In this document: positions 37,502 to 45,411 of the stretch, piece after piece
How the letters are laid out: the number at the start of each line of letters is the position of its first letter
How positions within the stretch are numbered: position 1 is the first letter of the stretch
DNA from: Oscillospiraceae bacterium
GTDB taxonomy: Bacteria; Bacillota; Clostridia; Oscillospirales; Oscillospiraceae
Assembly: GCA_017429835.1 (NCBI GenBank)
Contig: JAFROD010000006.1
Location: 47,914-111,913, forward strand
Length of the DNA stretch: 64,000 bases
Direction: 5' to 3'
Position numbers and translations under genes: made by a program
The notes under the pieces: generated by a model
The model's input: only the letters and a program-made list of their open reading frames with translations
Told to the model about the DNA's origin: nothing
Databases searched by the model: none

Positions 37502-38650
37502 ATGCCGGAGGTTTCAATCGTCTGCTGTGAGGATTATCAAAGAGAGCACTGCCTGCGGGCGCTGGAGGAGGCGCTTGCGCCGTTCGGCGGACTGGAATGG
37601 GTCAGACCCGGAATGAAAATTGTGATCAAGGCGAATCTCGTCGCCGCGATGAAGCCGGAAACGGCGGCGACGACGCACCCAGCGCTCCTTGCCGCGCTGA
37701 CGGAGCAGCTCGTTTCGCGCGGGGCAGAGGTTGTCGTGGGCGACAGCCCGGGTAATCTCTTCAACGCCGCCGTCTTAAACCGCGTCTATTCCGCCACGGG
37801 TCTGCGCGCCGTGGAGGAGGCGGGCGGCAAGCTCAACCGCAACTTCGAGCAGAGCAGCGCGTCGTTTCCCGAGGCGCACGTCGCCAAGACCTTCAGCTAC
37901 ACTGCGTGGCTCGACGGAGCGGACGCGATCATCAGCTTCGGCAAGCTGAAAAGCCACGGCATGATGTGCCTCTCCGCGGCGACGAAAAACCTCTTCGGCT
38001 CAATCCCGGGAATGACGAAGCCGGAATACCATTTCCGCTTTCCGGAGCCGCTGGATTTTGCGAGCATGCTCATCGATCTCAACGACTATTTCAAGCCCCG
38101 CCTTTACGTCGTTGACGCTGTGCTCGCCATGGAGGGCAACGGCCCGACCGCCGGCACACCGCGGCACGTCGGCGCGCTGCTCGCTGGGACGAACTGCCAC
38201 AAGATCGACATGGTCTGCGCCAGGCTGATCGGGCTCGACCCGATGGTCGTGCCGACGCTTCGCGCCGCGGCGAATTACGGTCTTGTGCCGGAGCGTGCGG
38301 AGGAGATCGAAACGGTCGGGAACGTGGACGATTTCGCGATCCCCGATTTTGAGCGCATCGAGCGCGGCAGGGGAATGCACTTTGAAACCGTATTTCCCGG
38401 GAAAGCGGGTGAGCTGTTCGGCAAGATCGCGCAAAAAGCCTTGCGTTCCTCGCCGAAGCTCAAACGGTCGGAATGCGTCGGCTGCGGTCTGTGCGCGAAT
38501 CTGTGCCCCGCGAAGGCGATCACGGTGCAGGAGAAGAAGGCGCGCGTGGATTATCAGAAATGCATTCGCTGCTTCTGCTGTCAGGAATTCTGCCCGAAGG
38601 GCGCGATGAAAGTCCACCGCCCGTGGCCTGCAAGGATACTGAACAGATAA
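37502..38650 (+). CDS. DUF362 protein with C-terminal ferredoxin domain
   Basis: A 382-residue protein. Residues 1 to about 300 match DUF362 (KIVIKANLV, VVVGDSPGN, SFGKLKSHGMMCLSAATKNLFG, VVDAVLAMEGNGP). The C-terminus has two 4Fe-4S motifs, CVGCGLCANLCP and CIRCFCCQEFCPKG, so it handles electrons. The biochemical role of DUF362 proteins is mostly unknown. ATG 37502 follows AAAGGAGGCGAGGGC. It is divergent from ssnA-ygfK, but each has its own promoter. Confidence 0.9.
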   Translation: MPEVSIVCCEDYQREHCLRALEEALAPFGGLEWVRPGMKIVIKANLVAAMKPETAATTHPALLAALTEQLVSRGAEVVVGDSPGNLFNAAVLNRVYSATGLRAVEEAGGKLNRNFEQSSASFPEAHVAKTFSYTAWLDGADAIISFGKLKSHGMMCLSAATKNLFGSIPGMTKPEYHFRFPEPLDFASMLIDLNDYFKPRLYVVDAVLAMEGNGPTAGTPRHVGALLAGTNCHKIDMVCARLIGLDPMVVPTLRAAANYGLVPERAEEIETVGNVDDFAIPDFERIERGRGMHFETVFPGKAGELFGKIAQKALRSSPKLKRSECVGCGLCANLCPAKAITVQEKKARVDYQKCIRCFCCQEFCPKGAMKVHRPWPARILNR

Positions 38651-38653
38651 ACG

Positions 38654-38688
38654 AAACGGCTGCTGCCAACTGGCAGCAGCCGTTTTTC
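38654..38688. terminator. Bidirectional terminator between DUF362 and glnA
   Basis: AAACGGCTGCTGCCA (38654-38668) and TGGCAGCAGCCGTTT (38671-38685) form a 15 bp stem; TTTTTCTT follows on the plus strand and TTTCGTTT on the minus strand. It can serve both convergent genes. Confidence 0.9.
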
Positions 38689-38695
38689 TTGTGAA

Positions 38696-40126
38696 TCACA
38701 GATCGTAATACATGGCGAATTCCGCCGGGTGAGGAATGCGGGAAATCTTCTCGGCTTCCTTGCGGTGCTTCTCGATCATGATCTCGATCAGACGCTCCGG
38801 GAACACGCCGCCCTTGGTCAGGTAGTCGTGATCCTTTTCCAGCGCGTCCAGCGCTTCGTCGAGGGTCTTGGGCAGACCGCCGAGCTTCGCCTTTTCTTCC
38901 TCGGGAAGATCGAAGAGGTTGCAGTCGTACGGGCCCCAGCCCTTCGCGTGCGGGTCGATCTTCTTCTCGATGCCGTCCAGACCCGCCATCAGGATCGCGG
39001 CGTAGGCGTAGTACGGGTTGCAGGTCGCGTCCGGATTGCGCAGCTCAAAGCGCTTGTTCTTCGGGGCCTTGGCGTAGGCGGGGATGCGGATAACCGCGCT
39101 GCGGTTCGCCATCGCGTAGCCGATCGTGACCGGCGCCTCGTAGCCAGGGATCAGACGCTTGTAGGAGTTGGTGGACGGGTTCGTGATCGCGCAGATGGAC
39201 GCTGCGTGGGTCAGCAATCCGCCGATGAAGTGCATTGCGGTTTCGCTGAGCTGGGCGTAGCCCTTCTCGTCGTAGAACAGCGGCTTGCCGTTCCTGAATA
39301 GCTGCATGTGCACGTGCATACCGCTGCCTGCCTCGCCTGCGACGGGCTTCGGCATGAAGGTCGCCGTTCTGCCTTCCTCGGCAGCGGCGTTCTTGATGAC
39401 GTACTTTGCAGTCATCGTGCCGTCGGCAAGGCTGACCATGTCGCCGAGCTCGACCTCGACCTCGAGCTGACCGCAGCCGCCGACCTCATGATGATGATAC
39501 TTGACCTTGACGCCCCAATCCTCGAGCATCAGGCAGATCTTGCTGCGCAGGTCGTTGTTGACGTCCTGCGGCAGGCAGGCGTGATAGCCGGCCTTGTGCT
39601 GGACGATATAGCCGTTATTGTTGTCGTCCTCCGCGCCGTTCCACTCCGCCTGTCTTGCGTCGATGCAGTAGCCGGTGTTTTCGGGCTTCGTGTCGAAATG
39701 CACGCCGTCGAAGACGTAGAACTCATACTCCGGGCCGACGATCATCTGATCGGCGACGCCCTTTTCCTGCATATATTGGATGGCGCGCTTGGCGACGTTT
39801 CTCGGGTACTGATCGAACGGGCGGTTCGCCGGACGGTCGATGACCATGACGTCGCCGATCATGGAAAGGGTGGGGATCCGCGCGAAGTTGTCCACGACCG
39901 CGCTGTCCAGATCGGGCACGAAGACCATGTCGCTGCTTTCCACGGGCGCGTAGCCGTAGTTGGAGCCGTCGAAGCCGATGCCGTAGGTCATGGTGTCCTC
40001 GTTGAGACGCTCCACGGGTATGCTCAGATGACGCCATCTGCCGTCGATGTCGGTCATTTTGAAGTCAACGATGCGAATCTGCTTTTCCTCGCAGAGTTTC
40101 AGAATATCCTGTAAGGTTTTTGCCAT
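38696..40126 (-). CDS. glnA: Glutamine synthetase type I
   Basis: GlnA condenses glutamate and ammonia to glutamine. The 476-residue protein shows GFDGSNYGYAP, GPEYEFYVFDG, the ATP/metal region VGGCGQLEVEVEL, KPVAGEAGSGMHVH and NRSAVIRIP. An adenylylation-site Tyr region of the enterobacterial type is not evident near the end. ATG 40126 is preceded by AAGGAGGACGCAGTTTT. It is transcribed alone and divergently from the NUDIX gene at 40266, with a shared palindrome between the promoters. Confidence 0.96.
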   Translation of the reverse strand: MAKTLQDILKLCEEKQIRIVDFKMTDIDGRWRHLSIPVERLNEDTMTYGIGFDGSNYGYAPVESSDMVFVPDLDSAVVDNFARIPTLSMIGDVMVIDRPANRPFDQYPRNVAKRAIQYMQEKGVADQMIVGPEYEFYVFDGVHFDTKPENTGYCIDARQAEWNGAEDDNNNGYIVQHKAGYHACLPQDVNNDLRSKICLMLEDWGVKVKYHHHEVGGCGQLEVEVELGDMVSLADGTMTAKYVIKNAAAEEGRTATFMPKPVAGEAGSGMHVHMQLFRNGKPLFYDEKGYAQLSETAMHFIGGLLTHAASICAITNPSTNSYKRLIPGYEAPVTIGYAMANRSAVIRIPAYAKAPKNKRFELRNPDATCNPYYAYAAILMAGLDGIEKKIDPHAKGWGPYDCNLFDLPEEEKAKLGGLPKTLDEALDALEKDHDYLTKGGVFPERLIEIMIEKHRKEAEKISRIPHPAEFAMYYDL

Positions 40127-40161
40127 AAAACTGCGTCCTCCTTAGAAATTGGCTAATTTAT

Positions 40162-40190
40162 ATCATATTCCAATACATACCAGATGTCAA
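40162..40190 (-). promoter_or_regulatory. glnA promoter
   Basis: On the minus strand TTGACA (40185-40190) and TATGAT (40162-40167) are 17 bp apart. The -35 box overlaps the left arm of the shared palindrome. Confidence 0.82.
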
Positions 40191-40211
40191 GGAAAATGAT
40201 AATTTCCTTGA
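40187..40211. promoter_or_regulatory. Palindrome overlapping both divergent -35 boxes
   Basis: TCAAGGAAA (40187-40195), seven bases, then TTTCCTTGA (40203-40211) is a perfect 9-bp inverted repeat. The left arm overlaps the glnA -35 box, and the right arm overlaps the -35 box of the NUDIX gene. It does not match the GlnR (TGTNA-N7-TNACA) site. Confidence 0.65.
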
Positions 40212-40244
40212 GATTTCAGCGGTTTTGGACTATAATTGTAACAA
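40208..40244 (+). promoter_or_regulatory. Promoter of the NUDIX gene, with a TTGTAACAA at the start region
   Basis: TTGAGA (40208-40213) and TATAAT (40231-40236) are 17 bp apart. TTGTAACAA at 40236-40244 overlaps the -10 box and start region; the same 9-mer occurs twice upstream of 4500. Confidence 0.75.
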
Positions 40245-40265
40245 ATACGGGCGGGAGGGTTACCT

Positions 40266-40829
40266 ATGGCGATCCGAGAAGACATTGCGGCGTATCTGCC
40301 GCGCAATGCGCAGGAAGCGCAGGACAAACTGCTGTTTTTGTCATTTTTGGACGGACACGACGACGCGTTTTCGCGGGAAAACCGCGTCGCGCATCTGACC
40401 GCGTCCGCGTGGGTGACGAATCGGAACAGAACGAAGGTCTTGATGGTCTATCACAAGCTCTACGATTCGTGGTCTTGGTGCGGCGGTCACGCCGACGGCG
40501 AGCGGGACTTGCTGCAGGTCGCGCTGAAGGAATGCCGCGAGGAAACCGGACTGCAAAACGTCAGACCGATCGACGGGAAGATCGCCTCGCTCGAATGTCT
40601 GACCGTGGACGGGCATGAAAAGCGTGGTCAGTACGTCTCGAGCCACCTGCACCTGAACGTGACCTATCTTCTGGAGGCGGACGATACGGAGCCGCTGCAC
40701 GTCTGCGAGGACGAAAACACGGGGGTCAGGTGGTTTACGCCCGAAGAAGCGCTGAACGCCTCTACCGAGCCATGGTTCGTCAAACGCATTTACAGCAAGC
40801 TCAACGCCCGTCTCGCGGAATTGAAATAA
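40266..40829 (+). CDS. NUDIX hydrolase
   Basis: A 187-residue NUDIX protein. The box reads GGHADGERDLLQVALKEC followed by REETGL, with one extra residue compared with the standard spacing, as in the GGHADG subgroup. The N-terminal region (AYLPRNAQEAQDKLLFLSFL) is typical of that subgroup. The substrate is unknown; such proteins hydrolyse nucleoside-diphosphate-linked compounds. It is divergent from glnA and ends before a terminator. Confidence 0.88.
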   Translation: MAIREDIAAYLPRNAQEAQDKLLFLSFLDGHDDAFSRENRVAHLTASAWVTNRNRTKVLMVYHKLYDSWSWCGGHADGERDLLQVALKECREETGLQNVRPIDGKIASLECLTVDGHEKRGQYVSSHLHLNVTYLLEADDTEPLHVCEDENTGVRWFTPEEALNASTEPWFVKRIYSKLNARLAELK

Positions 40830-40835
40830 TAACCG

Positions 40836-40863
40836 TGCTGCGGCAGAAAAAAATGCCGCAGCA
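40836..40863 (+). terminator. Terminator after the first NUDIX gene
   Basis: TGCTGCGGCA and TGCCGCAGCA enclose an A-rich loop; TGAAACTTTTTG follows a few bases later. Confidence 0.65.
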
Positions 40864-40922
40864 TGAAACTTTTTGCGCTTTGATACGTCAAACAGGTGAG
40901 AATACCGAAAGGAGCGTTTGTT

Positions 40923-42428
40923 ATGAAACGAGAAAACGGAAAAGAATGCCGGAAAAAGCGCCGCCTTACGCTGACCGGCGTGATTGCCGCCTTGCTGGCG
41001 GTCGCGGTGCTGGGCGGCTGCGCGGGTCCGGCGGTCGGTACGCCCGACGCGACCGGAACGCAAGCCATCGCTGCGCCGACCGATCTCACCGAGGCGACGG
41101 AAGCGCAGCCCACCGAGCCCATCCCGACGCTCGAGCCGCAGGTGATCGACGCGCACACCCTCGCGATGGCGCAGTATCCGGAAATGGCGCAATATCCCTA
41201 TATGGAGGGCAGCGGGAACGACCCGTATTCGTTCGGAAACGACGACCTGACGGCATGGTATGACGCGCTGGGCGAGCGGTGGCAGTATCGGGACAAATAC
41301 GACGCGCTGGAACTGAGCGGCTTTCTCAAGGCGACGCTGCCACAGTTTTTGGGCGGTGCGGAAGGCGAAAACCGCGTTTATTCGCCGGTCAATATCTACA
41401 TGGCGCTCGCTCTGCTCGCGGAAACGGCGGACGGCGAGGGAAGAACGCAGATCCTTGATCTGATGGGCGTTTCGAATATGGACGAGCTTCGCACCCGCGT
41501 GAACGCGATCTGGAACGCGAACTACCGCGACGACGGCATGGCGAAGAGCCTTTTTGCAAACTCCCTATGGCTCAACGAGAACGTGAGATTCCGGCAGGAT
41601 ACGCTGAAGCTCCTCGCGGAGCAGTATTTCGCCTCCTCCTATTACGGCGAGATGGGCACGGAAGAGATGGACGCGCTCCTGCACGACTGGATGAACAAGC
41701 AGACCGACGGCCTGCTGAAGGAGCAGATCAACGGGATCGGGCTGGATGCCGATACCGTCGCGGCGCTGGTATCCACCCTGTATTTCAGCGCAAAATGGGA
41801 CGCACAATTCGCTGAGTCGAACACGGAAGAAAGCGTCTTCCATGCGACGGACGGCGACGAGCCCTGCAGGATGATGCGTCAGAGCGTGACGGACGGGTAT
41901 TATTGGGCGGATCAGTTCACGGCGGTCGGGCAGTCGTTCGAGTCCGGCGGCAGGATGTGGCTCCTCCTGCCGGACGAGGGCGTGACGCCGGAAGACCTGC
42001 TGGACGATCCGCAGACGCTGTCCTTTCTGCTCTCGAAAGGCGGCTGGGAAAGCGTCAAATATCTGACCGTGAACAAGCAGATCCCGAAGTTTGATATCGA
42101 CGCGCAGTTCGACGCGACAGAGATCCTGCAGGCGCTAGGCGTGACCGATGTGTTCGACCCGGTGAAGGCGGACTTCTCTCCGCTTGCGGAGGAGCCGGAT
42201 GGTATCTTCGTCAGCGACGTGATCCACGGCGCGCGGGTGCTGATCGACGAGGACGGCTGCAAGGCGGCGGCGTATACGATCATCATGACGGAGGCCACCG
42301 CCGCAGAACCGCCCGCCGAGGAGGTCGATTTCATCCTCGACCGCCCGTTCCTCTTTGCGATCACCGGCGCGGACGGCCTGCCGCTCTTCATCGGCATCGT
42401 GAATCACCCGAATCGTATAATCGAATAA
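40923..42428 (+). CDS. Serpin lipoprotein
   Basis: A 501-residue serine-protease-inhibitor-fold protein anchored as a lipoprotein (LLAVAVLGGC, lipobox LGGC near residue 35), then a Thr/Pro/Glu linker to about residue 70. Serpin features are NRVYSPVNIYMALALLAETA, KSLFANSLWLN, STLYFSAKWDAQF, the hinge before the reactive loop (DEDGCKAAAYT) and the C-terminal DRPFLFAITG. The reactive loop region TEATAAEPPAEEVDFI should set protease specificity. Surface serpins in gut bacteria are thought to inhibit host or rival proteases. ATG 40923 follows AAAGGAGCGTTTGTT. Confidence 0.9.
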   Translation: MKRENGKECRKKRRLTLTGVIAALLAVAVLGGCAGPAVGTPDATGTQAIAAPTDLTEATEAQPTEPIPTLEPQVIDAHTLAMAQYPEMAQYPYMEGSGNDPYSFGNDDLTAWYDALGERWQYRDKYDALELSGFLKATLPQFLGGAEGENRVYSPVNIYMALALLAETADGEGRTQILDLMGVSNMDELRTRVNAIWNANYRDDGMAKSLFANSLWLNENVRFRQDTLKLLAEQYFASSYYGEMGTEEMDALLHDWMNKQTDGLLKEQINGIGLDADTVAALVSTLYFSAKWDAQFAESNTEESVFHATDGDEPCRMMRQSVTDGYYWADQFTAVGQSFESGGRMWLLLPDEGVTPEDLLDDPQTLSFLLSKGGWESVKYLTVNKQIPKFDIDAQFDATEILQALGVTDVFDPVKADFSPLAEEPDGIFVSDVIHGARVLIDEDGCKAAAYTIIMTEATAAEPPAEEVDFILDRPFLFAITGADGLPLFIGIVNHPNRIIE

Positions 42429-42430
42429 TA

Positions 42431-42521
42431 GCGCCCTTTCTGAGGGGATTGTCAGCGAAACTGACAGAGGGAGTCCCTCCCTTCGCCGCTTCGCGGTTCC
42501 CCTCCCCAAGAGGGAGACTGA
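42431..42521. repeat. Hairpin-rich intergenic repeat of a type common in gut Clostridia
   Basis: About 90 bp with nested inverted repeats: GTCAG-CGAAA-CTGAC, a CCGC-TTC-GCGG hairpin and outer GGGAG/CTCCC blocks. It resembles dispersed non-coding elements known from Oscillospiraceae genomes; only one copy lies in this window, so the call rests on recall rather than internal repetition. Confidence 0.4.
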
Positions 42522-42550
42522 AAAATGCACCGCTGTTGCGGTGCATTTTT
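42521..42550 (+). terminator. Terminator after the serpin gene
   Basis: AAAAATGCACCGC, TGTT loop, GCGGTGCATTTTT: a 13 bp stem that ends in a T5 run on both strands. Confidence 0.88.
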
Positions 42551-42562
42551 CGTTCCGGGGGC

Positions 42563-42591
42563 TTGTGCATTTGGGACAGGGACGGTATAAT
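42563..42591 (+). promoter_or_regulatory. Promoter of the YhhN gene
   Basis: A perfect TATAAT at 42586-42591 lies 17 bp after a weak TTGTGC at 42563-42568. The gene's ATG is 33 bp downstream. Confidence 0.65.
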
Positions 42592-42624
42592 ATGGCTATC
42601 TACTCTTGTAAAGGAGCGGCGGAT

Positions 42625-43317
42625 ATGCGGTGTCCGTTCTGGATAATTGCCGCCGGGCTGACGTGCGCGGCGCAGGTTTTAGACTATTTCTATCTGAAAA
42701 CGTTACGATGCGAAAAGCCGCGGCAAGCCGTCGTTTGGAAGGCGGGCGCGTCAGCCTGCTTCGTCCTCCTCGGCGGAGTTGCGCTGCTGTGGGGCGGACT
42801 GCAGCCGACCAAGCTGCTGATCTATTTCGGTCTGCTGTTCGGCTTTGCGGGCGACGTCGTGCTGGATTTCCGTTACCTGTACCCGAAAAAGCACGACCTC
42901 TATTTCGCCCTCGGCGCGGCGCTGTTCGGACTCGGACATCTCTGCTATATCACCGCGCTTTTGCTGCAGGACGCGTCCGCATGGCTTTTTGCGCTGCCGG
43001 TCTGCACCGTTTTGCTGCTGATCGTCAAGCTCTATACCGTCCGGCGCGGCGTGCAGGCGGGGAAGCTCCTTCTGCCCGGAACGGTCTATATCGCAGTCAC
43101 GAGCTATATGGCAAGCCTTGCTGCAGCCGTTGCCGTGCGCGGTTTTTCGACCGGAACGCTGCTCTTCGCAATCGGCGGCGCGCTGTTTCTGTTCAGCGAC
43201 AGCCTGCTCATCGCCCACAGCTTCGGGCGGGAACGCCGCTTTCTGCAGAGTATGCTGCTGCATATTGCGTACTATCTTGTGCAATGCCTGATCGCCGCGG
43301 CGATCTTTGCCCTGTAA
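42625..43317 (+). CDS. YhhN-family membrane protein (lysoplasmalogenase-like)
   Basis: A 230-residue protein with about eight membrane helices. The conserved YhhN motifs are visible: FGFAGDVVLDF, FGLGHLCYITAL and GGALFLFSDSLLIAH. The family includes lysoplasmalogenase (TMEM86B), which cleaves the vinyl-ether bond of lysoplasmalogens; anaerobic Clostridia make plasmalogens, so this is plausible here. ATG 42625 follows AAAGGAGCGGCGGAT. It is probably in an operon with the aldolase gene that begins 20 bp later. Confidence 0.82.
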   Translation: MRCPFWIIAAGLTCAAQVLDYFYLKTLRCEKPRQAVVWKAGASACFVLLGGVALLWGGLQPTKLLIYFGLLFGFAGDVVLDFRYLYPKKHDLYFALGAALFGLGHLCYITALLLQDASAWLFALPVCTVLLLIVKLYTVRRGVQAGKLLLPGTVYIAVTSYMASLAAAVAVRGFSTGTLLFAIGGALFLFSDSLLIAHSFGRERRFLQSMLLHIAYYLVQCLIAAAIFAL

Positions 43318-43336
43318 ACGAACGGAGGGAAACAAC

Positions 43337-44362
43337 ATGCTGTCATTTGAAAACGATTACAACGTCGGCGCGCATCCGAAGCTCCTGCAGCGGCTGGCGG
43401 AAACGAATCTCGAGCCGCAGACCGGCTACGGGCTGGACGGGTTCTGCGCGGCGGCGAAGGACAAGATCAAACTTGCCTGCGGCTGTCCGGAGGCGGAGAT
43501 CTTCTTCCTGACCGGCGGAACGCAGACCAATCAGGTCGTGATCGACGCCGTCTTGCAGCGCTACGAGGGCGTGGTCGCCGCGCAGACGGCGCATATCGCC
43601 CTGCATGAAGCCGGCGCGATCGAATTCTCGGGGCATAAGGTGCTGGAACTGCCGTCCCACGACGGGAAGGTCTGCGCGTCGGAATTGAAAACGATGATGG
43701 AACGCTTCTACGGCGATGACAGCCACGAGCACATGGTCTGCCCGGGCATGGTCTATCTTTCGTTCCCGACCGAGTTGGGCACGCTCTACAGCAAGGCGGA
43801 ACTGACGGAGCTGAACGCCGTCAGCCGCGAATACGACCTTCCGCTGTTCATCGACGGCGCGCGGCTGGGCTACGGGCTCATGAGCCGCGAGAACGATCTG
43901 ACGCTGCCGGAGCTTGCCAGCCTCTGCGACGTGTTCTATATCGGCGGCACGAAGGTCGGCGCGCTGTGCGGCGAGGCGGTCGTCTTCCCGCACGGAAACA
44001 TGCCGAAGCATTTTTTGACGCGAGCCAAGCAGCACGGCGCGCTGCTGGCGAAGGGGCGCGTGCTCGGCGTGCAGTTCGACGCGCTCTTTACGGATAATCT
44101 GTATTTTGAAATTGCACGAAATGCGATCGAGCGCGCCGAGGAGACGAAGGCGGTCTTCCGCGAGAAGGGCTGCCGCGTCTGGAAGGAAACGCCGACCAAT
44201 CAGCAATTCCTGATCATAGCGGACAGCGACCTGCCGCGCATTTCCTCGCAGGTTGCCTACAGCTTCTGGGAGAAATATGACGATAGCCATACCGTTATCC
44301 GGCTCGTCACGAGCTGGGCGACGACGAAGGAGCAGGTCGCGCAGCTCCGCAATATCCTGTAG
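43337..44362 (+). CDS. Threonine aldolase-family lyase
   Basis: A 341-residue PLP-dependent fold type I enzyme of the beta-eliminating lyase / low-specificity threonine aldolase family. It has NDYNVGAHP at the start, FLTGGTQTNQ for phosphate binding, LFIDGARLGYG with the PLP-ring Asp, and the Lys in IGGTKVGALCGEAVV. Such enzymes split threonine or allo-threonine into glycine and acetaldehyde. ATG 43337 follows GGAGGGAAACAAC. Confidence 0.9.
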   Translation: MLSFENDYNVGAHPKLLQRLAETNLEPQTGYGLDGFCAAAKDKIKLACGCPEAEIFFLTGGTQTNQVVIDAVLQRYEGVVAAQTAHIALHEAGAIEFSGHKVLELPSHDGKVCASELKTMMERFYGDDSHEHMVCPGMVYLSFPTELGTLYSKAELTELNAVSREYDLPLFIDGARLGYGLMSRENDLTLPELASLCDVFYIGGTKVGALCGEAVVFPHGNMPKHFLTRAKQHGALLAKGRVLGVQFDALFTDNLYFEIARNAIERAEETKAVFREKGCRVWKETPTNQQFLIIADSDLPRISSQVAYSFWEKYDDSHTVIRLVTSWATTKEQVAQLRNIL

Positions 44363-44377
44363 AAACGGAGAAAGCCC

Positions 44378-44839
44378 ATGTCAGTCGGAACCTATTATCT
44401 GAATGACCCGAACGCCCCGAAGCCGAACAGCCCGACGCACATCGGCACGAACGTCCTATTGGAATACGACGGAAAGCTGCTGCTGGAACGCCGTTGGGAC
44501 TGCGGGCAATGGGGGCTGATCGGCGGCAGACTGCGCAACGCAGAACGCTATTCACAGGGCATCGCAAGGGAGGTGCGCGAGGAAACGGGCATTTTCCTGC
44601 CGGAATCGGCGTTCGAGCAGCTCCGCGTGGTCGACGACGACCGCATCGCAAGCTACCGCGACGGCACGGTCTGGCGCATGATCATCGTGCTGTTCCGCGC
44701 GAAGCTCGACCGCATGCCGACCTTAAAGCCGAGTAAAGAATCCGGCGAACTGCGGTTTTTCTCGCCGGAGGAGCTGAAAGAATTGGATATCGTCGTGACC
44801 CACCGCGATCTGGTGGAAAAATGGAAGCCTTTTGATTGA
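44378..44839 (+). CDS. NUDIX hydrolase
   Basis: A 153-residue protein with a perfect NUDIX box, G-x5-E-x7-REVREETGI (GGRLRNAERYSQGIA then REVREETGI). The N-terminal HIGTNVLLEYDGKLLLERR is a typical first strand set. The substrate is not predictable. It follows the threonine-aldolase-like gene by 15 bp and its last codons form the left arm of a terminator. Confidence 0.9.
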   Translation: MSVGTYYLNDPNAPKPNSPTHIGTNVLLEYDGKLLLERRWDCGQWGLIGGRLRNAERYSQGIAREVREETGIFLPESAFEQLRVVDDDRIASYRDGTVWRMIIVLFRAKLDRMPTLKPSKESGELRFFSPEELKELDIVVTHRDLVEKWKPFD

Positions 44840-44857
44840 AAAGGCTTCCGTTTTTTG
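44823..44857 (+). terminator. Terminator overlapping the end of the second NUDIX gene
   Basis: GGAAGCCTTTT (44823-44833) pairs with AAAAGGCTTCC (44839-44849), followed by G and T6. The stop codon lies in the loop and right arm. Confidence 0.88.
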
Positions 44858-44925
44858 TCGGAACAGACCGAAACGCCGCGGCATACTCTGAAACAGGGGA
44901 GCGATCCCCAAAGGAGGTAATTGCT

Positions 44926-45405
44926 TTGGAAATGAGAATACAGCAGATGGCGCGCCGCCAGCAGAACATGGAAACCGGCGATCCCGGCTACGGTATTCTG
45001 CCTGCCTGCGCGCCGCTGGCGAATCCCTACGTTCCCTACCAGCAGGATAATCCCGCGACCTATCCCGCCAAAAACGGCGTGGTGCGCGGTACGCTGTTCC
45101 CGGGGCTCGATCTGCCGTTCATGGGCATGACCAACGACGTTCCGCTCGACGACACGCCCCTGCACGAGCTGCAGGCGCTCTGCTTCGCGCTCACGGAGCT
45201 CGGACTCTATCTGGACACGCATAAGGACGACCGGGAGGCGTTCGAGCTCTTCCAATCCTACGCGAGGCTCTACAATGAGGGCAAAGCGGTCTATGAGCAG
45301 CAGTACGGCCCGCTGACGATGGAAGCGGCGGCGCACGGCGAAACCTACGGTTGGATGAGCGATCCGTGGCCGTGGGAATATGAAGCAAATCAGAGGGAGG
45401 CGTAA
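44926..45405 (+). CDS. Fused spore coat proteins CotJA-CotJB
   Basis: A 159-residue protein. The first half matches CotJA (LPACAPLANPYVPYQ, then VVRGTLFPGLDLPFMG) and the second half CotJB (LHELQALCFALTELGLYLDT and ending GWMSDPWPWEYE). In most spore formers these are two genes. Start TTG 44926 is chosen because AAAGGAGG (44910-44917) gives 8 bp spacing; ATG 44932 is 14 bp away. The next gene is cotJC, 6 bp later. A sporulation-sigma-like CATACTCT lies at 44882-44889. Confidence 0.85.
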   Translation: MEMRIQQMARRQQNMETGDPGYGILPACAPLANPYVPYQQDNPATYPAKNGVVRGTLFPGLDLPFMGMTNDVPLDDTPLHELQALCFALTELGLYLDTHKDDREAFELFQSYARLYNEGKAVYEQQYGPLTMEAAAHGETYGWMSDPWPWEYEANQREA

Positions 45406-45411
45406 GGGCGT

